64,000 nucleotides of DNA from Microbacterium testaceum StLB037 (GCF_900104345.1 NZ_FNJN01000003.1:434001-498000); one strand, 5' to 3'. Counted from the first letter of the stretch, positions 13,345-24,551 are shown. The notes: generated by a model not told the origin, from the sequence alone. Numbers and translations are program-made.

Positions 13345-15894
13345 GTGCCAGGAGAGAACCTCACCCGCATCGAAGCGCAGGAGCGTCGCGCGATCGTCGA
13401 CACGCACTCCTACGACGTGCAGCTCGACCTCACGCGCGGAGACGAGGTCTTCGCCTCGCGCACCGTCGTGACCTTCGCCGCCACCGAGGGCGCGTCGACC
13501 TTCATCGACCTGATCGCGCGCACCGTGCACGCAATCACCCTCAACGGCCGCTCGCTCGACCCCGCCGCCGTCTTCGCCGACTCGCACATCGCGCTCGACG
13601 ACCTCGCGGCCGAGAACGAGCTCGTCGTCGAGGCCGACTGCGAATACACCAACACCGGCGAGGGCCTGCACCGCTTCGTCGACCCCGTCGACGGCGAGGT
13701 CTACCTCTACTCGCAGTTCGAGGTGCCCGACTCGCGCCGCATGTACACCGTGTTCGAGCAGCCCGATCTCAAGGCCGCCTTCACCTTCTCGGTCACCGCC
13801 CCCGCGCGCTGGAAGGTCGTCTCCAACTCCCCCACGCCCGAGCCGGTCGTCGTGTCGGACGACACCGCCCGCTGGGACTTCCCCGCCACCCCGCGCATCT
13901 CGTCGTACATCACCGCTCTGGTCGCGGGTCCCTACGAGGCGACCTACAGCGAGCTCACGAGCGCCGACGGCCGCGTCATCCCCCTCGGCGTCTTCGCTCG
14001 GAAGAGCCTGTGGCAGTACCTCGACGCCGACTACGTCTTCGAGAAGACCCGTCAGGGCTTCGCGTACTTCGAGGAGAAGTTCGGCTTCCCCTACCCGTTC
14101 GCCAAGTACGACCAGCTCTTCGTGCCCGAGTTCAACGCCGGCGCGATGGAGAACGCGGGTGCGGTCACCTTCACCGAGACCTACGTCTTCCGCAGCAAGG
14201 TGACGGATGCCGTGAAGGAACGTCGCGTCGTGACGATCCTCCACGAACTCGCGCACATGTGGTTCGGCGACCTCGTCACCATGAAGTGGTGGAACGACCT
14301 CTGGCTGAACGAGTCGTTCGCCGAGTGGGCCTCCACGATCGCCACCGCCGAGGCCACCGAGTGGGAGGCCGCCTGGACGACCTTCAACGCGATGGAGAAG
14401 ACCTGGGCGTACCGCCAGGACCAGCTCCCCTCGACCCACCCGGTCGTCGCCGAGATCAACGACCTCGAAGACGTGCAGGTGAACTTCGACGGCATCACCT
14501 ACGCCAAGGGCGGCTCCGTGCTGAAGCAGCTCGCCGCGTGGGTGGGTATCGAGCAGTTCTTCGCGGGTGTGGCCGCGTACTTCCAGAAGCACCAGTGGTC
14601 GAACACCGAGGTCGGCGACCTGCTCGTCGAGCTCGAGGCCACCAGCGGTCGCGACCTGGGCGACTGGGCCAAGAAGTGGCTCGAGACGGCGGGTGTCAAT
14701 ACGCTCACCCCGCTCATCGAAGAGGGAGCGGACGGCACGATCACGCGTTTCGCCATCGTGCAGACCGCCCCGGCCGACTACCCCACCATCCGCCCGCACC
14801 GACTGGGCGTGGGCTTCTACTCGGTGACCGAGTCGGGCTCGCTCGAGCGCGTCCACCGCGTCGAGATCGACGTCGACGGCGACCGCACCGAGGTCGCCGA
14901 GCTCCGTGGCATCCGTCGTCCCGACCTCGTGCTGCTCAACGACGATGACCTCGCTTACGCGAAGATCCGTCTCGACGAGCGCTCGCTGGCCACCGCGATC
15001 GCGCACCTGAAGGACATCTCCGACCCGCTTGCGCGTTCGCTCGTGTGGGGTGCGGCGTGGGATCAGACGCGGGATGCCGAGGCCTCGGCCACCGATTACC
15101 TCGACCTCGTCCTGCAGAACATCGGCTCCGAGACCGAGTCGACCACGGTGCGCACGACGCTGGGCCAGCTGCAGCTCGCCGCGAACTCGTACGTCGCCCC
15201 CGAGACCCGTGACGCGGCGCGCGAGCGCGTGGCCGACGGCCTGTGGGAGCTGGCGCAGAAGGCCGAGGCCGGCAGCGACAGCCAGTTGCAGTTCGTGACG
15301 GCGTTCGCCTCGGCGGCCTCCACCCCGGCTCACGCCGAGACGGTCCGTGCGCTCCGCGACGGCGACACCACGCTCGAGGGCCTCGAGATCGACACCGACC
15401 TGTCGTGGCAGCTGCTGGTCTCGCTCGCCTCCGCGGGCGTGGTCACGGCGGCCGACATCAACGAGGCGCGCGCCGCGGACAACACGGCGAAGGGCGGGGA
15501 GTTCGCGGCCATGGCCAAGGCGTCGCTTCCCTCGCACGCGGCGAAGCAGGAGGCGTGGGACTCGCTCATCGAGCGCGCCGACGCGCCGAACACGATCGTT
15601 CGGTCGACGGCCTCGGGCTTCACGAACCCGACGACGGTCGACGTGCTCGCCGACTTCGTCGAGCCGTACTTCGCGATGCTGCTGCCCATCTGGGAGTCGC
15701 GCAGCTACCAGATCGCGCAGTACCTGATCGTGGGCCTGTACCCCGCCGCCCTGGCGAACAAGGCGCTGCGCGACGCGACGCGTCAGTGGCTGTCGCAGAA
15801 CGCCGACGCCGCCCCCGCGCTTCGTCGCCTCGTCGGCGAGAACCTCGCCGGCGTCGAGCGCGCGCTGGCGGTCCAGGAGCGCGACGCCCAGTAA
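13345..15894 (+). CDS. pepN: Aminopeptidase N (M1 family)
   Basis: An 849-residue zinc aminopeptidase that trims N-terminal residues from peptides. The exopeptidase motif GAMEN is at 266-270, the zinc site HELAHMWFGDLVT starts at residue 300 and its third ligand is in WLNESFAEW. The C-terminal ERAP1-like helical domain runs to the end (LRRLVGENLAGVERAL). The GTG at 13345 is chosen because GGGAG precedes it and VPGENLTRIEAQERR matches the start of actinobacterial PepN; the frame is open far upstream but that sequence is antisense to the ferrochelatase. Confidence 0.95.
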   Translation: MPGENLTRIEAQERRAIVDTHSYDVQLDLTRGDEVFASRTVVTFAATEGASTFIDLIARTVHAITLNGRSLDPAAVFADSHIALDDLAAENELVVEADCEYTNTGEGLHRFVDPVDGEVYLYSQFEVPDSRRMYTVFEQPDLKAAFTFSVTAPARWKVVSNSPTPEPVVVSDDTARWDFPATPRISSYITALVAGPYEATYSELTSADGRVIPLGVFARKSLWQYLDADYVFEKTRQGFAYFEEKFGFPYPFAKYDQLFVPEFNAGAMENAGAVTFTETYVFRSKVTDAVKERRVVTILHELAHMWFGDLVTMKWWNDLWLNESFAEWASTIATAEATEWEAAWTTFNAMEKTWAYRQDQLPSTHPVVAEINDLEDVQVNFDGITYAKGGSVLKQLAAWVGIEQFFAGVAAYFQKHQWSNTEVGDLLVELEATSGRDLGDWAKKWLETAGVNTLTPLIEEGADGTITRFAIVQTAPADYPTIRPHRLGVGFYSVTESGSLERVHRVEIDVDGDRTEVAELRGIRRPDLVLLNDDDLAYAKIRLDERSLATAIAHLKDISDPLARSLVWGAAWDQTRDAEASATDYLDLVLQNIGSETESTTVRTTLGQLQLAANSYVAPETRDAARERVADGLWELAQKAEAGSDSQLQFVTAFASAASTPAHAETVRALRDGDTTLEGLEIDTDLSWQLLVSLASAGVVTAADINEARAADNTAKGGEFAAMAKASLPSHAAKQEAWDSLIERADAPNTIVRSTASGFTNPTTVDVLADFVEPYFAMLLPIWESRSYQIAQYLIVGLYPAALANKALRDATRQWLSQNADAAPALRRLVGENLAGVERALAVQERDAQ

Positions 15895-15908
15895 TCCGCG
15901 TCTGCGTC

Positions 15909-15940
15909 GGATGCCCTCTCCCCCTCGGGAGGGGGCATCC
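15909..15940 (+). terminator. Terminator after pepN
   Basis: GGATGCCCTCTCCC and GGGAGGGGGCATCC form a near-perfect hairpin (one mismatch) with a four-base loop, 15 bases past the stop. Confidence 0.7.
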
Positions 15941-16012
15941 GTCGTTGCGGGGTCATCCTCCCGTCGCTCGCGATCATCCGGACGGAGGACGCGGCGACCG
16001 GGTCGCCGTCCC

Positions 16013-16018
16013 TAGCGT
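16013..16018 (+). promoter_or_regulatory. -10 box of ABC ATPase gene
   Basis: TAGCGT, six bases before the ATG at 16025; the GGAGGC spacer also resembles a ribosome site. Confidence 0.45.
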
Positions 16019-16024
16019 GGAGGC

Positions 16025-16936
16025 ATGATCGTTGCAGACAACCTCACCAAGCGGTACGGCGACAAGACCGCCGTCGACGGCGTCTCGTTCACGGTGGCAC
16101 CCGGGCGGGTGACCGGCTTCCTCGGACCGAACGGTGCGGGGAAGTCCACCACGATGCGCATGATCGTCGGGCTCGACCGCCCCACCGCCGGCCGCGTGAC
16201 CGTGGGCGGCCAGGACTACCGGCACCTCCGCTCTCCCCTCACCGAGGTTGGCGTCCTGCTCGACGCGAAGGCCATCCACACCGGCCGATCGGCGCGCAAT
16301 CACCTTCGCGCCATGGCCGCGACGCACGGCATCGGGAACGCCCGCGTCGACGAGGTGATCGAGCTCACCGGCATCAGATCCGTGGCCGGCAAGCGCGCGG
16401 GCGGCTTCTCGCTCGGCATGGGTCAGCGCCTCGGCATCGCGGCCGCCCTGCTCGGCGACCCGCACACGCTGATCCTCGACGAACCCGTCAACGGCCTCGA
16501 CCCCGAGGGCGTCCGCTGGGTGCGCCAGTTTGTGCGCCATCTCGCGGGCGAGGGTCGAACGGTCCTGCTGTCGAGCCACCTGATGAGCGAGATGTCGCAG
16601 ACCGCCGATCACGTGATCGTGCTGGGGCGCGGGCGCGTGCTCGCCGACGCGGCCCTCCCCGACCTCGTCCGCACCTGGACCACGACCACCCTGCTCGTGC
16701 GCTCCCCCCGCCTCGGCGAACTCGTCACCGCCCTCGAGATCCCGGATGCCACCGTCTCGGCCGTCGAGCCGGGCGCGGCGCAGATCACCGGGATCACGGC
16801 CGAAACGGTCGGCGACATCGCCGCCGCCCGCGGCATCCCCCTCTACGAACTCAGCCCGCGCGTCGGCTCCCTCGAGGACGCCTATCTCGCCCTGACCGAC
16901 GACTCCGTCGAGTACAAGACCAAGGAGATCGCATGA
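16025..16936 (+). CDS. ABC transporter ATP-binding protein
   Basis: A 303-residue ATPase of the ABC-2 (drug/antibiotic-type) class. Walker A is GPNGAGKSTT, the signature is FSLGMGQRLGIA, Walker B is LILDEPVNGLDPEG and the switch is LLSSHLMSE. The C-terminal extension (from about residue 215) is the small regulatory domain common in DrrA/CcmA-like proteins. It overlaps the next gene, a permease, by ATGA; together they should form a two-component exporter. The cargo cannot be predicted. Confidence 0.92.
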   Translation: MIVADNLTKRYGDKTAVDGVSFTVAPGRVTGFLGPNGAGKSTTMRMIVGLDRPTAGRVTVGGQDYRHLRSPLTEVGVLLDAKAIHTGRSARNHLRAMAATHGIGNARVDEVIELTGIRSVAGKRAGGFSLGMGQRLGIAAALLGDPHTLILDEPVNGLDPEGVRWVRQFVRHLAGEGRTVLLSSHLMSEMSQTADHVIVLGRGRVLADAALPDLVRTWTTTTLLVRSPRLGELVTALEIPDATVSAVEPGAAQITGITAETVGDIAAARGIPLYELSPRVGSLEDAYLALTDDSVEYKTKEIA

Positions 16937-17736
16937 CCGCCCTCGCCGCCGCGCCCCGCCGGGCGACGCACCCGAACACCCCGCGCCTGAGCTTCGCGCA
17001 CCTGCTGAAGAGCGAGGCGATCAAGATCCTCACGCTCCGCTCGACCTGGTGGTCGCTCGGGGTCACCGCCGCACTGTCGGTGGGGATCTCGCTGCTCATC
17101 GCGCTCGCCACGAGCGGCATGGGCGGGGGGATGGAGCCGACGAACGTCATCCTCGCGCCCACCCAGTTCACGATGCTCGTGGCCGGCATCCTCGGCGCGA
17201 TCGTCGTGACCGGGGAGTACTCGACCGGGATGATCCGCTCGACACTCACCGCGGAGCCCCGTCGCGGTGCCGTGCTGCTGGCGAAGGCGCTCGTCGTGGC
17301 CGTGACGATGATGGTGACCACCGTGATCATCTACGCCGTCGCCATCGCCGCCACCGCTCCCCTGCTGGGTGGCACGGGCATCGACTGGGCGACGCCCGCC
17401 GACTCGATCGTGCCCCTCGCCCTCGGCATGCTCTCGATGGCCTGCTTCACCCTCATGGGCGTCGGCTTCGGTTTCGTCCTGCGCAGCGGCGCCGGTGCGA
17501 TCGCCGTCACGGTGGGAGTGCTCTTCGTGCTGCCGATCATGCTGAGCCTCTTCTCGATCGCCGGCCCCGACTGGATGTGGGTCGTCGAGGCGGGCAAATA
17601 CCTCCCGGTCAGCGCCGCCGGCAGCCTCACCCGGGCCGGAGCGACCGACCTGGTGGAGCCCGCGCTCACGATGGCCGGGTGGGTGATCGGGCCCCTCCTG
17701 CTCGGGTGGATCGCGCTGCGCTGGCGCGACGCCTGA
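16933..17736 (+). CDS. ABC-2 type permease
   Basis: A 267-residue membrane protein with six hydrophobic segments (for example TLRSTWWSLGVTAALSVGISLLIAL and FTMLVAGILGAIVVTGEYSTGMIRSTL). The E-Y-S-T-G-M-I-R-S-T-L motif after the second helix is typical of ABC-2 permeases. It is the membrane partner of the ATPase encoded just upstream and ends at a hairpin 14 bases past its stop. Confidence 0.88.
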   Translation: MTALAAAPRRATHPNTPRLSFAHLLKSEAIKILTLRSTWWSLGVTAALSVGISLLIALATSGMGGGMEPTNVILAPTQFTMLVAGILGAIVVTGEYSTGMIRSTLTAEPRRGAVLLAKALVVAVTMMVTTVIIYAVAIAATAPLLGGTGIDWATPADSIVPLALGMLSMACFTLMGVGFGFVLRSGAGAIAVTVGVLFVLPIMLSLFSIAGPDWMWVVEAGKYLPVSAAGSLTRAGATDLVEPALTMAGWVIGPLLLGWIALRWRDA

Positions 17737-17749
17737 TCCGATCCGCGAT

Positions 17750-17784
17750 GGATGCCTCGACGCTCAGCCGGCGCCGAGGCATCC
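17750..17784 (+). terminator. Terminator after ABC operon
   Basis: GGATGCCTCG and CGAGGCATCC form a perfect 10-bp stem with a 15-base loop. It contains the heptamer GGATGCC on both arms. Confidence 0.6.
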
Positions 17785-17789
17785 GTCGT

Positions 17790-17795
17790 TAGTCT
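17790..17795 (+). promoter_or_regulatory. -10 box of mscS-like gene
   Basis: TAGTCT, seven bases before the ATG at 17803. Confidence 0.5.
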
Positions 17796-17802
17796 GAATC
17801 CG

Positions 17803-19047
17803 ATGTCCGTTCTCGCCGAAAACCCCTCGCCCGCCCCGTCACCCTCCATCACGTCGCCGAGCGATCTGGCCAACCCCGACACCTGGGCCTGGATCGGCGA
17901 TCAGCTGCTCGGCTTCGGCGGTGTGCTGCTGAGGGTGCTCGGGATCATCATCGGGATCGCCGTCGCCGCCTGGATCCTTCGCGTGATCATCCGCCGCGTG
18001 GTGGATCGGATCGTCAACGGGGCGAAGAGCAAGGCCCGCGTCGACGACACGCAGGCGCTCGATCGCTCGCCGCTCAGCGCGGTACGGCTGGTGCAGCGCA
18101 CCCGCACCCTCGGCACGATCCTGCAGAACATCGTCAACGTCATTCTCGTGATCGTCGCGCTCGTGTGGATCGCCAGCATCGTCGCGCCCGACGCGCTCGC
18201 CTCGCTCACGCTGCTCACCGCCGCAATCGGTGCAGGCCTCGGCTTCGGCGCCCAGAACATCGTCAAAGACGTGCTCAACGGCATCTTCATCGTCGCCGAA
18301 GACCAGATCGGCATCGGCGACGTCGTCGACCTGGGGCTTGCGACCGGCATCGTGGAGTTCGTCAGCGTGCGCATCACCCACGTTCGCGACGTCAACGGCA
18401 CGCTCTGGTACGTGCGCAACGGTGAGATCACCCGCATCGGCAACATGTCGCAGGGCTGGTCGCGCGTCATCATCGACTTGGCCGTGCCGGTCGATGCCGA
18501 CATTGACGACGTCGAGAAGGCGATGCTGTCCGCCGCCAAGACGATGGCGAAAGAGACGAAGTGGCGCTCGCGCATCATCGAGCAGCCCGAGATCTGGGGC
18601 CTGGAGTCGATCAGTGGCGACGCCCTCGTCATCCGCCTCGTCATGAAGACCCGCTCGAGCGCGAAGGACGACGTGGCCCGCGAGCTGCGCGCGCGCCTGA
18701 AGAAGGCCATCGACGCGATGGGCATCGCGCTCCCCCAGCTCAACTCGATCGTGCTGACGGGCGCGGAGGGCGCGCAGAGCGTGCGCGGAGCGCACCCGCC
18801 GAAGACCAAAGAGACCCAGGTCGCGGTCGGCGCGAGCCGCCCGATCTGGCGCCCGCGCCGCAGCAAGATGGACTCATCCGAGACCGCTGACGAGCACGCC
18901 GGCGAAGCGCCCCCTGCCAAGGTGAAGAAGAAGACCGTTCAGGACGACACCCCCACGGCCATCGTCGACCTGCCCCCGGCTCCCGGCGCCGACGCGCCCA
19001 AGCCCACTCCTCCGGCGGTCCGCGCCGACGACAAGGACGAGTCATGA
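17803..19047 (+). CDS. MscS-family mechanosensitive channel
   Basis: A 414-residue small-conductance mechanosensitive channel protein that opens under membrane tension to release solutes. Hydrophobic helices lie near residues 40-65 and 110-140, and the pore-lining helix is the Gly/Ala-rich TAAIGAGLGFGAQNIVKDVLNGIF. The cytoplasmic vestibule domain follows (IGDVVDL, VRDVNGTLWYVRNGEI). An unusual disordered tail of about 90 residues rich in Pro, Lys and Asp ends PAVRADDKDES. The ATG at 17803 is preceded by TAGTCT, suggesting a leaderless mRNA. The stop overlaps the globin start. Confidence 0.9.
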   Translation: MSVLAENPSPAPSPSITSPSDLANPDTWAWIGDQLLGFGGVLLRVLGIIIGIAVAAWILRVIIRRVVDRIVNGAKSKARVDDTQALDRSPLSAVRLVQRTRTLGTILQNIVNVILVIVALVWIASIVAPDALASLTLLTAAIGAGLGFGAQNIVKDVLNGIFIVAEDQIGIGDVVDLGLATGIVEFVSVRITHVRDVNGTLWYVRNGEITRIGNMSQGWSRVIIDLAVPVDADIDDVEKAMLSAAKTMAKETKWRSRIIEQPEIWGLESISGDALVIRLVMKTRSSAKDDVARELRARLKKAIDAMGIALPQLNSIVLTGAEGAQSVRGAHPPKTKETQVAVGASRPIWRPRRSKMDSSETADEHAGEAPPAKVKKKTVQDDTPTAIVDLPPAPGADAPKPTPPAVRADDKDES

Positions 19048-19493
19048 CCGAGCCCGTCAGCTTTTACGACCAGGTGGGCGGGATGGAGACGTTCCGTCGG
19101 CTGGTCGACGCGTTCTACCGCGGCGTCGCCTCCGACGAGGTGCTGAAGCCGATGTACCCCGAAGAGGACCTCGGCCCGGCCGCCGAACGCCTCACCCTGT
19201 TCCTCGCGCAGTACTGGGGCGGCCCGACGACCTACGGCGAGACGCGCGGACACCCGCGACTGCGCATGCGCCACATGCCGTTCCACGTCGACCCCGACGC
19301 CCGCGACCGCTGGCTGCGGCACATGCGCGCCGCCGTCGACGAGATCGCCCTGCCGCCCGCGTTCGAAGAGCCCCTGTGGGACTACCTCGAGCGGGCGGCC
19401 TACGCGATGGTCAACACGTTCGAGTCGCGCGGGATCGGTCCGCGCCAGGACGGGCGCCCCGATACGGGCCTGCCCGTCCGCGCGAACGACTGA
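19044..19493 (+). CDS. Group 2 truncated haemoglobin (GlbO-like)
   Basis: A 149-residue globin. It opens SFYDQVGGMETFRRLVDAFYRGV, the family's A-B helices. LTLFLAQYWGGPTTYGETRGHPRLRMRH contains the Tyr/Trp-rich distal pocket region and RMRHMPF with the proximal His. It binds O2 or NO; a detoxifying or oxygen-delivery role is known for mycobacterial GlbO. It overlaps the channel gene by ATGA. Its TGA abuts the stop of the convergent gene with no gap (TGATCA). Confidence 0.92.
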   Translation: MTEPVSFYDQVGGMETFRRLVDAFYRGVASDEVLKPMYPEEDLGPAAERLTLFLAQYWGGPTTYGETRGHPRLRMRHMPFHVDPDARDRWLRHMRAAVDEIALPPAFEEPLWDYLERAAYAMVNTFESRGIGPRQDGRPDTGLPVRAND

Positions 19494-20318
19494 TCACCGA
19501 CCGAGGAAGTCCCCGAACCCGGGGATGTCGAGGTTCGACAGTCCCTCGCCGAAACCGCTGATCTGCTCGCCGGCGCCCGACACGGCATCCTGAGCTCCTC
19601 CGGCCCACTCGCCGAGACCGGTGCCCTCGGCAAGGGAGGCGAGATCGACCCCGGATGCCATCGCCTCGAGGTCGACGCCCTCTGCGAGCCCCGCGAAGTC
19701 GACGCCCATCTGCCCGGCCTGCGCGAGCAGGGGCACCGCGACGGCGCTGACGACGGCTCCCCCGGCGACCGCCGCGAGGAGGCCCCCGGCGCCCACGACG
19801 CCGGCACCGATCAGACCGCCGCGCCCGGCCTTGGCGAGCAGCCCGGACATGCGTCCGGGACGCGCCGCTTCGGCACGCGCAGCCGTGCGCGCGAGGTCGT
19901 CCGCGGTGTCCGTGCGCGGGCGCTCGTCAGGGGCCAGATCGGCATCCATCCGCTCCTTCACGTGCGCGCGCTGCGCCGGTGTGAGGCGGGCGAACGCTTC
20001 GCGGTGCATCTGCTCGACCCTGTCGGGGTCGGCCGTGCGCAGGAGGTAGTCGTAGCGGGCGATGGCGGCACGGTCGGCGTCCGACAGAGCGGACGAGGGA
20101 CGGGATGCCGCGGGCGGCGCGTACCGCCCGTTCGACGCGGGGCCGCGGGTCGCGGCGGGCGGGGTGCTCGCTCCGCGATCGCCGGTCACGGCGTCGGCCG
20201 CGGAGCGCACCATGTCGCGCCAGTCTTTTCCTCCGGCGGCACCCGGGGGGCGCGACGAGGATGCGGCTTTTCCGGCGGCCTTGGAGGCGAGATCGAACAG
20301 ACGGGAGAACGAGACCAT
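19494..20318 (-). CDS. Conserved hypothetical protein, Ala/Gly-rich
   Basis: A 274-residue protein with a Gly/Ser/Pro-rich N-terminal third, then a charged helical region (ALSDADRAAIARYDYL, DRVEQMHREAFARLTPAQ, RAHVKERMDADLAP) and a hydrophobic Gly/Ala segment near 175-205 (GLIGAGVVGAGGLLAAVAGG) that could span a membrane. The tail repeats GVDLEAMASGVDLASLAEG-like units. Microbacteriaceae homologues exist to my memory but without a proven function. The name cation-transporting ATPase sometimes attached to such proteins is not supported: no P-type ATPase motif is present. Confidence 0.65.
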   Translation of the reverse strand: MVSFSRLFDLASKAAGKAASSSRPPGAAGGKDWRDMVRSAADAVTGDRGASTPPAATRGPASNGRYAPPAASRPSSALSDADRAAIARYDYLLRTADPDRVEQMHREAFARLTPAQRAHVKERMDADLAPDERPRTDTADDLARTAARAEAARPGRMSGLLAKAGRGGLIGAGVVGAGGLLAAVAGGAVVSAVAVPLLAQAGQMGVDFAGLAEGVDLEAMASGVDLASLAEGTGLGEWAGGAQDAVSGAGEQISGFGEGLSNLDIPGFGDFLGR

Positions 20319-20489
20319 GGAAGGACCTCTCGACGGGCGGCACGCGGCCGCGGCGTCAAGGTCTCCTCCGCCCTTTCGGACCGACGTACCCGGAATCCAA
20401 TCGTGGACTCGTGATGACGGATACGTCGCGTCGGGAGTACTCCCCTTGCGTCTCTTCAGCGTATGGAGGCCACCTGTGCGCTTGCTGGA

Positions 20490-21158
20490 TCAGCTCCCCG
20501 TGGCGCGCACCGCGGTGAGCCCCGAACGCACCGGACCGCGCACCAGCACGTGGCCGCGCGCGAGACTCACGCGCGTCCAGGCACCGCTGCGGCGCACGGG
20601 CGCCTGCTCGGACCCGGCGATGAAGCCCAGAGCGAAGGCCGCGAAGGCCGTGCCCAGGGGCAGTCCCCCCAGTGCTTCGTCGGGCTGACCCCACACCTGT
20701 GCCCGCACGAGGCGCACGATGTCCTCGCCGGCGTCGGCGGGAAGGGCGTCGGCGACGGCCGCGACCCCGTACTGCGCTCGCGATGCGAGTACGGCCGAGT
20801 CGATGGCATCCGTCTGCTCCCATCCTCCGCGCGGGGGCGAGATGCCCGCCCAGGCCGGCGAGGTCGCGGTCTCGGGCAGCACGACCGCGGACGCGTCGTC
20901 GGGGGCGGGGAGCAGGGCGGACGCCTCGACCACCAGGTCGCACTCGAGCTCGGGGTCGATCGCCGAGACGCGCAGACCCAGAACGGTCGGCGTGGCATCG
21001 AGCAGTCCGCGGGGGGCGAGAGGGGCCGCCGTGGCGACGAGCACTCCCCCGTCGGCTCGCAGTCGCACGGTGCCGTCACCGAGACGGATCGTTCGGGCGG
21101 CAAAGGTGAGCAGGTCGGCTGCCGCCTGCGGGTCGGGGAACAACAGGCGCGCGGACAC
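20490..21158 (-). CDS. Conserved hypothetical protein
   Basis: A 222-residue actinobacterial protein starting at a GTG (MSARLLFPDPQAAADLLTF). It alternates short beta-like stretches (GTVRLRADGGVLVATAAPL, TPTVLGLRVSAIDP) and ends with a helical half (AGEDIVRLVRAQVWG) and a likely beta hairpin. I recognise no catalytic motif. The GTG is seven bases after TAGTTT, so a leaderless mRNA is likely; that box overlaps the one used by the divergent thioesterase gene. Confidence 0.65.
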   Translation of the reverse strand: MSARLLFPDPQAAADLLTFAARTIRLGDGTVRLRADGGVLVATAAPLAPRGLLDATPTVLGLRVSAIDPELECDLVVEASALLPAPDDASAVVLPETATSPAWAGISPPRGGWEQTDAIDSAVLASRAQYGVAAVADALPADAGEDIVRLVRAQVWGQPDEALGGLPLGTAFAAFALGFIAGSEQAPVRRSGAWTRVSLARGHVLVRGPVRSGLTAVRATGS

Positions 21159-21164
21159 CCGCCC

Positions 21165-21171
21165 TAAACTA
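21165..21171. promoter_or_regulatory. Shared bidirectional -10 element
   Basis: TAAACTA gives TAAACT on the plus strand (toward the thioesterase) and TAGTTT on the minus strand (toward 21158). One symmetric AT box could serve both divergent promoters. Confidence 0.5.
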
Positions 21172-21211
21172 TCAAGCGGTGCGGGTTCGCCGTACCGGAA
21201 CGGGAGTCAGT

Positions 21212-22081
21212 GTGTCCGAGGCCATCGATCCCGTGGCGTCGCTGCTGAGCGTGCTCGACCTCCGCGATGCCGGAGCGCGCACGACCGAAGACATCTTCAC
21301 GGGGGTGTCGCAGGCCATGCCCACCGGGCGCGTGTACGGCGGTCAGGTGCTCGCACAGACCATCGTCGCAGCATCTCGGACCCTCCCGGCTGAGCGCACC
21401 GTCCACTCGATGCACGGGTACTTCCTGCGCCCGGGTGATCCCTCCGACGGCATCACCTTCTCCGTCGACCGCATTCACGACGGCCGCTCGTTCTCGACCC
21501 GGCGGACCCAGGCGTTCCAGTCGGGCGTCCCGATCTTCTCGATGATCGCCTCGTTCCAGGACGAAGACCCGGGTCTCGAGCACTTCGAGCCGATGCCGGA
21601 GGGGATTCCCCAGCCCGAGGACGCCCCCTCGCTCGAGGTCGAGACCCTGCACCCGATCAGCCGCAGGATCCTCTCCGAAAGCCCTGTCGACGTCCGCCAC
21701 GTGACCTCGCCGCTGTACGCCTCGGTCGAGGGCCCGCTCGTGCCCCGGCAGGCGGTCTGGATGAAGCTGCGTCGCCCCGTCGGCGACGACCCCGCCGTCC
21801 ACCGCGCCGCCCTCGCCTACCTCAGCGACCTCACGATCCAGGAGTCGATCATGCGTGCGCACGGCGTCGCGTGGAACGCCCCGGGACTGAAGGTCGCAAG
21901 CCTCGACCACGCGATGTGGTGGCACCGCCCGGGACGCGTCGACGAGTGGCTGCTGTACGTGCAGGAGTCCCCGAACGCCCGCGGGGGCCGAGGACTGGCC
22001 ACCGGACGCATCTACACGCGCGACGGCGCGCTCGTGGCCAGCGTCGCGCAAGAGGTCATGGTGCGCGTCCCACGCGGATGA
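21212..22081 (+). CDS. Acyl-CoA thioesterase II (TesB-like)
   Basis: A double-hotdog thioesterase that hydrolyses acyl-CoA to the free acid and CoA. Markers are VYGGQVLAQTIVAA, HSMHGYFLRPGDP, DGRSFSTRRTQAFQ and, in the second hotdog, LTIQESIMR plus SLDHAMWWHRP with the catalytic Asp. The start at 21212 (VSEAIDP) has GGGAG six bases upstream; a GTG at 21179 closer to the -10 box is an alternative giving 11 more residues. Final length is 289 residues. Confidence 0.9.
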   Translation: MSEAIDPVASLLSVLDLRDAGARTTEDIFTGVSQAMPTGRVYGGQVLAQTIVAASRTLPAERTVHSMHGYFLRPGDPSDGITFSVDRIHDGRSFSTRRTQAFQSGVPIFSMIASFQDEDPGLEHFEPMPEGIPQPEDAPSLEVETLHPISRRILSESPVDVRHVTSPLYASVEGPLVPRQAVWMKLRRPVGDDPAVHRAALAYLSDLTIQESIMRAHGVAWNAPGLKVASLDHAMWWHRPGRVDEWLLYVQESPNARGGRGLATGRIYTRDGALVASVAQEVMVRVPRG

Positions 22082-22278
22082 TCCCGGATGCCGACATCTG
22101 GCGACCCTCGCCGGGCGAGGTCGCGCGGGTCGGCGGCGGCGTGCGCGGGCCGGGTTCCGCAGGGCGCTGACGAGAGTCGGCTCCCGGCGGGAGGGAACCC
22201 CCCGGGCCCGCGAGTGACGTCACCGGGCTCCGGCGTCTTACGACGGACGCGGAATACGCGGGGTCCCGTGGAGCGGGC

Positions 22279-22816
22279 TCACCCGCGCGAACGGCCCCGG
22301 CGGTACTCGATCGGGTCGCCGATGTACGGCGCCCAGGCGGTGCGTTCCGCTTCGGTCCAGCGGATGGGTCGACCACTGGCGGTGTCGACGAGGACCGTGA
22401 CGGCCGTGGCGCGGGCGTAGAGCACGGGCTCGGCGTCACCGACGGGGCTGTAGACCTCGAAGCAGATGTCGGCGCTCGACCCGCCCATCGCGCCGATCCA
22501 CATGCGCACGTCGAGGGGGCGTTGACTGTAGGGCACCGGGCGCAGGTACTCGATCTCTTGACGGGCGATGAGCGTGGCGCGATCGCCGCCGCTCTCGAGC
22601 ACGTCCATGTCGAACACCGCCGTCGGGAGCGGTTCTCCCTCGCCGTCGCTGTGCCAGAACGCGCGCAACCGTGCCTCTTCGAGCAGCTTCAACATCGAGG
22701 TGTTGTTGACGTGCCCGAGGGCGTCGAGGTCGCCCCAGCGGAGGTGGATGGGCACGTGCACCCGCGAGGGTCCGGCGACCGCCGGACCCTCGTCGGGGGT
22801 GTGCTGCGCGGGGCTG

Positions 22817-22824
<8 letters not shown>
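22279..22824 (-). CDS. Hotdog acyl-CoA thioesterase (YbgC/FcbC-like)
   Basis: A 181-residue single-hotdog thioesterase. HLRWGDLDALGHVNNTSMLKLLEEAR contains the conserved Asp and HVNN of the 4-hydroxybenzoyl-CoA thioesterase group. It starts at a GTG overlapping the last eight bases of the EttA gene, so it is probably translated from the same mRNA. Substrate is unknown. An upstream in-frame start at 22872 would read through the EttA C-terminus and is not preferred. Confidence 0.85.
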
Positions 22825-24496
<1,672 letters not shown>

Positions 24497-24551
24497 AACC
24501 CGTCCAGTCTAGGGGCGATGCGCCATCTCGCCGACGTGAGACGGCCTCGGG

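Noticed and set aside
13276..15537. 753-residue open frame antisense to pepN
   Set aside because: It is a GC-rich shadow with Arg/Gly/Val-biased composition; pepN on the plus strand has full family motifs.
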